Source of the DNA: Pelodera strongyloides
Lineage: Eukaryota; Nematoda; Chromadorea; Rhabditida; Rhabditidae
Length of the DNA: 64,000 nt
Assembly (NCBI GenBank): GCA_036852015.1
Contig: JAANDG010000112.1
Coordinates: 62,001 to 126,000, forward strand
Direction of reading: 5' to 3'
Shown here: positions 11,601 through 22,000 of the stretch, piece by piece
Layout: each line of letters starts with the position of its first letter
Numbering within the stretch: the stretch's first letter is position 1
Position numbers and translations under genes: made by a program
The notes under the pieces: generated by a model
Seen by the model: only the letters and a program-made list of their open reading frames with translations
The model's database searches: none
What the model was told of the DNA's origin: nothing

Positions 11601-14600
11601 CTACAAATACAAACTACAAAACCTGACCTGCGCCGTCGGTGAGTGATTCAACATATCCACAAATGGTATCACAGCTATGGTATCTCCTTGAGAACAGTCC
11701 AAGAGAGGAAGGTCCGGATTCTCCACGTAGATACACATAAAATATTTAGTGTTCAACATAGTAGAAATCAACTCGTCGTATGAACTCATTTCAGCCTTGA
11801 CGAAACCATCTCATCCCAGCTTACTGTAGATAATTAGTTACCACAAGCAAACGAAAGATACCTTGTGTTAACAACGTGCCATGCCCATAGGAAGCGTTTC
11901 CTAGAAACTCGATCACCCAACATTTTCTTTATCTGAAAAAGCAAAGATCATTTGAAAATATTCCCAAAAGTGATATGTATAGGTATGACTACCGATAAGA
12001 AGTACCGTAATCTCAGAGAAAACTCAAAAACTATGGAGCACTTGCTATTTCTCTTAGCATACACATACAGTAAGACCAAGTAAACACACACACTATATAC
12101 AGTAACACATCTCAGCTATCGTAAATTCACTAACTCAGAGGTATTAGAGGAACAGGGCTATAAAGAGAGACATCAGACATCTAAATATCTAACAACGTAC
12201 CGTACCCCAGACTCCTTTCAGCTCGTTTAATTGAAGATCGTAAAAGGCCCGACCACTCAGAGGAACTTCATCCGGCGAATAGACCTTGTCTTCAGCCGCC
12301 GGTGTTGTGAATTCCTGAAATTCTGAAATGCACCAAACATAATCGTATAATCTTCACAAGGATTAAGGATTACTGTATAATCTGTCGAAACCTACAGTAT
12401 ACCACAGTACTGAGGACCCGCGAGGGTCCACAGTACTGTGGTATAACAGGTTTTCTGCTTCCACCAAATACCCGTATGACGGCCGGTTGTTGAAAAGAAC
12501 ACCGAACGCTGTATTCGATGTAGTGCATGCAAATTACTTTCCAATACCTATTCTAATATTCATTTGCATTGCATACAATATACAATATGCAGTTGTTCGG
12601 CGTACCTCTCAAACAACGGATGTTATATTGCTTTAATATATTTTAAAAAAAGTCCCTACCTCTGGTAATACTCTCAGATAAGGTGCCCATTTTGACGTTG
12701 ACGGTTCTTCAAGACAAAAGAATATAGTGAGCATTTCAAAAGGAGTTGGCTTCGCACTAAAACAAAATGAATGAAAAGTCGTTCAAAGTGGAACGTCCCA
12801 ACAAAAGGGTTTAATCGTTAATCCTCCGTTTCACTACTTACACTTACGGAAATAAATGATACAATACAGAAATTAGGAAATTTACTTTGGAATTTGGAAT
12901 TCCTAATACATAAACCATTATTCTAGTTACCACAGCCACATCTCATACATGAAAGTAATAAAGACAAAACTTACTCGAATTTCTGTAAAATCGTCCTGTA
13001 CGCCGGCATATCAGCCACTTTTCCCGCAGTTATCATCAAATCACGGGGAAGTTTTATCAAATACTCATCAGTTCGGAAGCTTTGGGTGGCATAAACGCCA
13101 TTGCCGGCACCCTAAAATATGCATATTAGATAAAATAGCCTTGTCTCCTCATTTTGCTATTTGGAAGTTTATACGGCAAAGGTTAAGGTTAACTCCACCC
13201 TCCGAAGAGGATGATACATGTTTGAGCTTGAGCTATTTCTCGGCAACACAAATCGTTCATCTTAATATAAAGTGTCCAGCTAGTCTACAACAGTATTACC
13301 CTAGAATCCACATACTAACAAAGCGCATCACTTTTCATACCTCACACGGGTTTCCCACCGACTACATTGAAATGTGAAAAAACATGGCTACTGTATAACA
13401 AATCACAACCAATATCTTACTTTATTCCTTGGAAATAGCAAAGTAACCCTGTTGCGTGAGCGGCGCACGCCTGGCGCTCACATTGCACGCCGCACACCGG
13501 TCAATTGGCCAAGTAAGAAAATCAAATTCTAATAAACATAATAATAATATCCTACCTCTCCGGCTGACCGCACTTCTATTCCCTTGAAGTCTACCCCACT
13601 ACTCTCAGCCCACTCTACAAATAACTCCACGTCAGAACGTTCTTTCATATACCTGAAAAAATACGCTTAAAAATTAAGAGAAGTTACCATATAATACCGT
13701 ATACATAAAAAAAGACAAATAACGCACTTCCATGACAGTTGTAAGGTGCAAATACTATCACAGACCTAGGGACCGAAAAACGAAGTGAATTGACATTAAC
13801 ACAGTCAGAGAGAAATTTCACACGACAGTGAAACATTGTACCGGGCAACCTTCTTACAGAAAAATAAAAATCGTAATAAAGCGTTGAAATACACTCCAAG
13901 AGCTCGCAAGTTGTTACGCCACTTATGCGTCAATTAAAAACACGAGCAATCAAAAAAATAAATATTTATTAACTACAGGGTCAAAATGTTCAACATATAA
14001 TACTTTGTACATAACAGATGGTACCATACTTACTTACACATTGTAAATAAATCATTAACAAAATACATATTTCTGCTTGTGAAGCAAGAGTACACATAAA
14101 ATACGGTAATCTATCCTTATGCACAGCGGCTTAGTTTATAAAATAACTAAATATAATGGAAAATAGCAAGGTATCAAAATAAACAATAATAGGAAGAACA
14201 GGAGACATCAAAAGAAAAAAAAATTTGAATCTATCAACAAACAGTTGATATATAATAGATACCCGAACCGCTAAGCATATAAATAAGACGTACCTTACAA
14301 CAAGCACAAATATGAATGTAAATTAATGTTTTTCTACGTACAAAAATCTACTGGACCTAAATCTTTCCAAAATCTAAAGTACAAAAATTTGACAAAAAAA
14401 AACAGATACTTACAAATTATTCCAAAATTTCAAGTTTCAAAATACACAAAATGTTGTAGTTTGTAGTAACTAGTAACAATCACTGCGCGCCCATCAATTA
14501 CAAATAACATAACCAAAATGACAAGAAACATTAGTTAGTAACTGACAAACTATAATTCAACATACCAAAGTACTTTTACATCAAGGTCAACACAACACAA

Positions 14601-15699
14601 CAATAACAATAACTAAAGAGTGACGTCATGACATGATCCCTGACGTTATAAAGTACGTATATATACATATTAATACCCTTAAATTAATTGTAAAAATGTA
14701 GCGAATCACAAATGACATACATACATTACATGGCGAACAATAATGATCAGTTCACTTCTTCAGGAAACAAACACAGAGAGATCCTGAAAAACTTAATTAT
14801 ACTGCTAAACGTAGATTACGAAATAAAATATTTACGTGCAATATGCACATCAAAATATATTGTAAAATGTATTACTACAGTATCCCGTCAGTTAGTTAAG
14901 TAAGTTAAGTAAAAGTATGACCGTATTACTGGTCAATTAAGCTGGACAACAACGCAAAAATTAAAATGGCAACAATTAAATAAATAAATATAGGAAGCAT
15001 GGGTTCAGTTGGAGCTTGCAGCTCTATCTCCGACAACTCAGACTAATATCCCTTAGCATATCACCATGAAGTATCAGTAAACAAGCTGGAGTACAGCCTA
15101 GAGTAGAGAGAAGAAAAGAACAGAGGAGTGACATACAGACAGAGTTCTGAGTTCTGACGCACTTGAAAAATGAAGGAGACAACGAGACATAGAGAGGAAC
15201 TTGAGGTAGAAAGAGAGAAAAGATGCAGACATACAGAGATAAGACTGAAAAGAGAGTGTATGCCAGAGACAAAGAGCAAGAGGAGCACGAAAATAGAGAA
15301 GGTAAACAAGAAGAGGTGAAGAGGCAAGTTTTGCAAATGAACACCTCCACTCACAAACTAAAGCATTTGGGCAAAATAGAGAGAACGAAAGAGATGTAAA
15401 ATGAGGTCAAGAAGTAGGACAAATTTTCGTACCTTTCCACCAAAATTAGACATTTTTATGTCCCCATAAAGGTCAACCCTTTAATAATTTTTGCACTTTT
15501 CCACGAATTTTCCTAATTTGGTACAAAAGGGGCGTGGTTTAGACAACATTCCACCAAATATTTTTTTTTTTTCTCATGAATCTTTGGCGTACCCTTCCAC
15601 CAATTCCTACCGAAAGAAATTTCCACTTCTTCTTGACCTATGGATGTAAATATGTAAAAAAATGATATTATTAATTAACATATCAACCGACCTGCACAT
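8700..15699 (-). CDS. SETD4: SETD4-like SET-domain protein-lysine methyltransferase
   Basis: SAM-dependent lysine methyltransferase of the SETD4/Rubisco-LSMT class, modelled as 452 aa (human SETD4 is about 440 aa). Coding exons in transcript order: 15692-15699, 13556-13652, 12975-13111, 12660-12756, 12201-12314, 11862-11932, 11628-11784, 11387-11461, 10862-10961, 10442-10526, 9889-9967, 9687-9749, 9285-9482, 8700-8777. SET signatures: GAGNGVYA at residues 36-43, the SKWAPYLRVLP segment near 101-111, DMLNHS at 218-223 (cofactor-site NHS) and CYGPHDN at 256-262 with the tyrosine expected in the active site. A helical substrate-binding-type region follows, including EGPSWSL. Residues 377-399 form an Arg5 run followed by Ser/Asp/Glu, unusual in this family. 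Weak points are the 8-nt first exon, whose start was chosen because it keeps frame, and the acceptor of exon 11628-11784 (ATGAG), which changes the expected NTR motif to NTS. The last exon ends at TAG. The substrate is unknown. Confidence 0.9.
8941..9030 (-). mobile_element. Half copy of a family A hairpin MITE
   Basis: Only one arm is present, from the centre (GCCGTGGACGATCGTAC) to the end CTAGCATTTCGCTTTAA. It lies in the last intron of the SETD4-like gene. Loss of the other arm is typical of long hairpins deleted during replication. Confidence 0.75.
10247..10428. mobile_element. Family B MITE beside a 5' splice site
   Basis: TTAA at both ends (10247-10250 and 10425-10428), terminal repeat AGCGAAATGCCGGCC on the left and GGCCGGTATTTCGCT-like on the right, 182 bp, and an AT-rich interior with CATTCTTATGCAGC. 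It lies in the intron after exon 10442-10526 of the SETD4-like gene. Its edge is only 7 nt from the donor dinucleotide at 10440-10441. Confidence 0.85.
12387..12454. repeat. Long imperfect hairpin in an intron
   Basis: Arms AAACCTACAGTATACCACAG and its near-complement close on GGACCC-GCGA-GGGTCC at the centre. The element is about 68 bp, in an intron of the SETD4-like gene between exons 12660-12756 and 12201-12314. The stem contains CAGTACTG, part of the TACNGTA-rich vocabulary of the surrounding introns. No target duplication is clear. Confidence 0.6.
12615..12637 (-). mobile_element. End relic of a small family D element
   Basis: ACGGATGTTATATTGCTTTAA resembles the right arm of the inverted repeat at 46046-46142 (GGGATGTTATACCGCTTTA). 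The partner arm was not found with confidence. Confidence 0.35.
15404..15639. mobile_element. 236-bp inverted-repeat element with ATG duplication
   Basis: It starts AGGTCAAGAAGTAGGAC and ends CACTTCTTCTTGACCT, giving terminal inverted repeats of roughly 11 perfect bases extending imperfectly inward. It is bracketed by ATG at 15401-15403 and 15640-15642, a possible 3-bp target duplication. It has no coding capacity. It sits between the end of the FN3 gene and the first exon of the SETD4-like gene. Confidence 0.6.
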
Positions 15700-16043
15700 C
15701 CAAAAAAGTGTTCCCTTGATTTCAGGCAACTTTCGCTTCGCTTATTCGGTGCCAGGGCAACGTGGCTAAAAATAAAACATTTTAAAAAATTAAAAAAGTT
15801 ACATTTTAACCAATCAGAGCCAACAGCCAAAATGAATAACGAAACAATAATGAACTCGATCGAGTTATACAAACTATAATATAAACTATCATAAGGACAT
15901 AGTAGGAAAAGACCACTAACAAACTACAGACTACAAAGTACAAAATGTAAACCATCATTGACAAACAAACTACGAACTACAAGAAGGACTCACATGAACT
16001 CGTAGTCGCATTATCCAAAAGGCGTGATGACGTCATACAGTCT

Positions 16044-19000
16044 TCAATCAGGTTCGCCAATTGTTGACGCTGCTGCTTGAAAATGTCGACCATGGCGCGT
16101 AAATCATCGGACACAGCGAGAACCTGCGAGTAATATTCTTGAGTACAGTACGTTCCTACTTACGTACTTCATCAGTACTTCCAATTCTTAAATTTAGTTC
16201 AATCACGCGGTCTTGGAATTACAGTACCACCATAATTTCTGAACTAGTCAAATAACTACAGACTGACGGCTGGTTTCAAGTAACAACTATCACGCGCAGA
16301 CAGTCCCCCTACTTGTTTCAAAACGACAAAATATAAAGTGCGCATCGTAATATAAAACGAATGACAGCATAATGATAATGCTTTACAACACGAAATGTTC
16401 CAAAAAATCAAGCAAAACGATCCAAGCCACCACACATTAATTAACACCCTGTTTCACGCACGTTTCATATTTCTAGCCTTCACCCTAAGTCTAATGCCAA
16501 ACCGTACATACATATTTATTAAATAATTATAATTTGTATACGAACCGCTAATGGAGGGAGTTTTGTGTCATCTGTTATCATACAAGCGCCGCGTAGGACA
16601 CATATATGATGAATTCACAAAAACAAATAAAACGTAAATCCCTATATATATAATTACTACATTCACTAATTAACTAACAACAAGTAAAGTACTGCCAATC
16701 CTAAAAATATAATTAATTATAATACTCAACCAACCTCAATATCTTCACAGCTTTCCAATTCTTTATCCATTTCTGTCAGTGCGTTGTTTATTCTTTCCAT
16801 AGAACGTTGCTCGAAATCCTAGGAATGAAAGGCAAAAATGCTTGAATGCAGTTTGCAGTAACAGTACACAATAAAACCGAGGTTCGCACAGTGCGTACGA
16901 AAAGCTGGCACAACAAACAATCTTACTAATCCCAGGATTCCTTATCCAAATACAGGCAAAACCAACTACAGCAGATATATAAGAAGTAAGGTAACATTTC
17001 TATTTTGTATCCTGCATAACGCCACAATTATACAGAACCGACTAACGACTACTAACGAGAAAAAAACCAAGAATCAGCCTAGAAAATCTGACTATACTAG
17101 AAACAAAACGGGCCAAACTACAAGCTACAGTTAGTGTTTTCAAACTACGAACTAAACTACAATAAAGGGGCCATATGAGTAACCACACCCACAAACTACA
17201 GTAATCAGAAATCTCACTCCGGGATCCTGTTCGCTTTCCTCCAATTCGCAGACTCCGTTCACGATCTCGCACACAGTTTCCACCACGTCATTCCAGTTAT
17301 CCGCACCGACTTCCGGCTAAAAAAATGGAAACTCATTAAAGCGAAATAGCAGCCGGTTTTTGAAACACATCGAATTGACCAGCATTCTTATGCTGCTTAT
17401 GCAAAAAAAACATAAAACTATAATAAAAAATCGAGCTAAATTCGAGCAAATTAGCATAAGTATGCAAGAATTCAGTTATCCACGATGTGTTTCAAAAAAC
17501 GGCCGGTATTTCGCTTTAATACTCGCACGAGAGAGGAAACAAAATAGACAACTCTCTACGCCCTCCAAGAGCTGGAATCCGATCCGATCTGACAATGATT
17601 CAAAATAGAAATAGATCCCATATCAATACTAAAGCAGCATTTATTGATAAATTTGCATAGAGGGAATAATGCTATGTTAATCAACGTGTTAAAATCTATC
17701 TCCAGATTTGTTATTCAGATTACGTAAACAACAATGTAGAGTTCATTCCCTCCTTGGTAAAAAGTCAATTGAGTAAGGTAGAAAGGGAGATCGTACGATC
17801 GTAGCAGTACTGCAGTACACTACAAGCCTAATATCATTTAGCACCGAATGACAATAAAATAAAACAGAATATAATATAGATCACCTTCAATTTGGGTTCC
17901 AATTTGTTAATCAATGAGAAGGTCGAGTTGTTCGCCTCCACACTGTCCAAGTCCTTATTCTGGAAAGAATTCAATATAAAATAATAGAGATACTGTCGAT
18001 TACCTATACCTAATCTCTCCCACAGCAAACTTTCTTAGTTTATGCTCTCTCTCTTTCTCTATCTCTCTTTCTCTATCTCTCTCTCTCTCTCTACACACCA
18101 TATATTTCCTCACTAACTCTTCTCTCCTTCCGTCTCTCCCTATCCATCTCTCTCTCTCTCCCTATCCATCTCCCTCTAAATCTCAAAAACTCACCACACT
18201 ATCTCCCGAGTCGGTTCCCTCTCTGATCGGATACAGATTACACTGTTCACAATGTTTATTATTCGGCAAACCACCAATACGAGAAGTTCCAGCGCCTAAA
18301 CAAACACAAATAATTAGCCTTAATATGTAGAGACGGAATATCGGTCGCTTTCCAGAGCCCCGAGTGCGCCCTTTCAAAGCCACCATTCCCGCTCCTTATC
18401 GGTACCGCACCATTAAAAAGTTTACGTGAAATACCTATTACTTACGTGCTAGAAAAGAGTAACCCTAAAGGGAAAGGAAAACATAATAACATGATGACCC
18501 AATCATCTTACCCTATAAGCTTTAAGTGAAAGATCACAATTTCGTTCATTGAAAAAAGAACGTCCACAATATAATTTAAAACGTAGACTTTCACTAACCT
18601 GTCGCTAGAATCCAGTCGAGCTCTCCTTCATATATCGGGATGTTTTCCGTGTAATAAATCTCGACCCAGACATTCTAAACAAAATGGAAGTTTGCTACTG
18701 TTCACTTAACAAACCACACAACGCATAAACAAGACAGACATCGTAAAATACAAAGCGCTCTAGGCTCACACAAAAATAACCAAAGGTATAACGAAATTAA
18801 AAACCAACTCTATTTACAAGAAATAGGGTGCCTCCTTCAGGGTATTGCCTTGATGGTGGATGGTACTGAAAAGAAGGTACAGTTATAAATATGAATATAT
18901 GAAAAATAACATGACAAAAACTACTTTGCCGTCATTTAAAAAGTCGACAACATTGTATTAGCAGAGCATTCATTTGTGTTTAAAGCGAAATGCTAGCCCC

Positions 19001-22000
19001 TTTGGAAAAGTTGCATATGATAAGCAAATCCTATGTATCCTATGCTAATTTTGTACGATCGTCGACGGCAATCGTACAAAATTAGCATAGGATACATAGG
19101 ATTTGCTTATCATATGCAAATTTTCCAAGGAGGCTAGCATTTCGCTTTAAATGAAAGAAGTATGCATGTACATAAAATACGCAGTACACTACAAAACAGG
19201 GTTAGTGTGATCAGCTACACATGTTTACATATAGATACTTCACAACAAACAAATGACAGACACATTTTGGGAAACGGCACAGATCCAGATGTATTGATTA
19301 TAGTGTTTTAAATGTAATACAATACAAAAAAATATCTTCCTACCTCAACTCTCAAAAACGGATTGGTCTCCGGGTTTAATCTCTTTAGCTTACTGGCGCA
19401 GTACCTGAACATAAAATATGATTAAAATAAAAAAGTTACTCTTCAAAATAAAAACAATACGGATGCACTATCATTACCACTTACCACTATGACAATCCAC
19501 ATTATAACATAGATCCTGACTTCTTCACATAGAACAGATACAAAGTTGAATTCCTTAATTTCGTTATTTCACTGAAAATCAAATAAACAAAACAGTAAAA
19601 GACTAAGACATACCGGTCGATATGCGACTCCTTTCTGCATATCACAATTGTCACATAATGCGTCGTGTAATTGCAGTAGTAGTCGGAGAAATACATACTG
19701 AAAAGACCGTATTTCCACTCGGTGCAAAGCAACACTCGATAACATTATATCACATACAATCAAGCGAAGCCACATCCAGATCCCATACCCAATCCAAGTT
19801 AAACAGTAAGAAAGCGGACGTTCGTCGTACACTTCATAAGCTATTTTATCGTCTAAAGCAGGGCTACGATCACAGTTACATGAAAACCACCTCAGATATT
19901 GACCCGACCGTAAAAAGGCGTAGCTATTTGGTCCAAAAAAATCAGGATGCCTCTTTCCGTTCATATTGTAGTGTAGTGAACAAATATCTACCATACGCCT
20001 TTCCTATTTTCAAACCCTTTCAGTGTTGATATACCAATACGATGAACCATAATTCCATCAAACTAAATGAAAAGAAAATATTTGCTGTCTTAATTGTATT
20101 TATTTTTTTATTATATGTTTCTGGGCGCATCTTTGTGATGTAATAAAATTATTATTATTATTACAACCCGCTCACCTATGTCTGAGAGTATTGAGCAGAA
20201 AGGGCGCTTGTACGATCAATCTCCTATTTCCAAAAGGTGAAGACGTTGGGAGAGACCCATCGGCAGCCGTACGCGCAGAAAAGAAGAGACCTGAGAAATT
20301 GAGAAAAAGTAATAATAAAAATAGTAAGAAATAAAAGTTCTTCCCCTTCAGAGTACCCGTACCCCTTTGATTATGTTTTCATATAATCAACACACTTACA
20401 CTACTCCTATTATTCTAAACGAATGCATCGTTTAAGTTTAAAGTAACAATAAAGTACAATATAAAGCAAGTAATTTGTTTCTCTAAATCTAGAATTAGAA
20501 CAGGAAAGGAAAACTTTGGAGCCGGCAAATAGCCATAAAGTAAAAAAATCTACCCGAGATCATTCCATTAATAGGATTGGCTGGTTGACCGTTGTTGTCT
20601 TTCAAATAAGTTTCCATAATACCCTGTGAATTGATGACTATGTCATCCCAGTAGGCTTGCGGTTTACATCTGAATGGAACACATCGTAAATAAATAAACG
20701 CATTACATAAAGGAGAAGAATTGGTTTGTTACGGAACAGGCAACGAAACCTTTTCACAAAGCTTTGGTAAGTAATGACATGGGGAATAGCTCTTCATCCA
20801 GCTGATAAATAAATAATACATAATACATATGTATAATCGTGTAGTGTAGCATAATTTAAAGGTTGAAAGCTAAAGACGGAAAAAAACCGTGGAAAAATAA
20901 CTATACACCAACTAAACAAGCTCACTATATAAAATACAAAACAGTGACGAAGCGCAGTTCATGATAAAATTCAAAAATAAAAATAGCTAAATATGACTAA
21001 CCTATACAAAAATTTAAAAGCCTGGAAGCTGACTCCGATTGTATCAACCGCCCTTTCGTACATCTTTTCCATTTCCTCCATTGAGAACACTAGAAGAGAT
21101 CACAATTTATGGTTGTGCATTATTTTTTTACCCTTCAAGCAAAGCATAGCATAAACTGATTGGGGAACTGACCGACGAAACCACCCACCACCATCCGAAT
21201 TAGCATACTGCATAAATTTGGATGGTGGTTTTGAGCTCACAGCCATACCACCGTCGCGATTAGAATATTAGGTTAGGGATGGTGAAAATCAGAAATGTAT
21301 CATAAATAGATACAATTTTGGGTGAGAAACACAACATATATTTGGATTTGGATGGCGGTTTTGAGCTCCCAACGAGTTTATGCCCTGCTTCAAAGGTAAT
21401 TTTTCTCGGTGAAAATTCTAAAACACAAAGATAAAGCGTGATGCCACGATTTATAAATATACATAAAAGACGCATAACATAAGAGCCACCTAGCCACCTT
21501 TAGATACCAAAGTAATCAACGAAGAAAAAGTTGACAGTTGACACGACGCAATTCACTTACTTGCTTTCACGTTCTGTTTGTACGCTTGCGCTAGAACCCG
21601 GCCAGTTTTCACGTCCTTGCATTGAAGATGAACCTAAACATAAGTAAAAGCGTCAGACGCCCTCGGATCAATCCGCTAGGCCTATCACAAAATCACAAAC
21701 CATACTGCGTGTCACTGTTACAAAAACGTATGCTATTACATCTCCTCTTATTATTGTTTCACAATTCGTTTTTAATTGATTTAGCGCTGATATTCATACA
21801 TTGAGGTTAATCAGTGGACCACCTCTACTTACTCCGGGACTTACACCCTGCTATTAGGTCATCAATAAGAAGAGGACGCAAACGACTTACATCATAAGAA
21901 GCCCCTGGGTGAGCACGTATCGAGTAGGAGGTTCTGTGCCACGGAAGAGCCCCTCTGATTGTGCCAGTGCTTTCGTAAATCTCAATTTGATACGAATAGC

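Noticed and set aside
15024..15354. Two minus-strand Ser/Leu/Phe-rich frames of 97 and 108 codons in the first SETD4 intron
   Set aside because: They come from a purine-rich AGAGA stretch. No acceptor or donor gives a phase-compatible exon with the SETD4 chain.
15977..16124. A longer C-terminus for the FN3 gene ending at 15977
   Set aside because: A first reading missed one A of the AAAAA run at about 16080-16084. With five A the frame stops at TGA 16044-16046. I kept the shorter end.
19569..20029. Overlapping 141-codon minus and 135-codon plus frames
   Set aside because: They lie in an FN3-gene intron. The plus frame precedes a retroposon tail and might be decayed element sequence, but no reverse-transcriptase, endonuclease or zinc-finger motif is visible.
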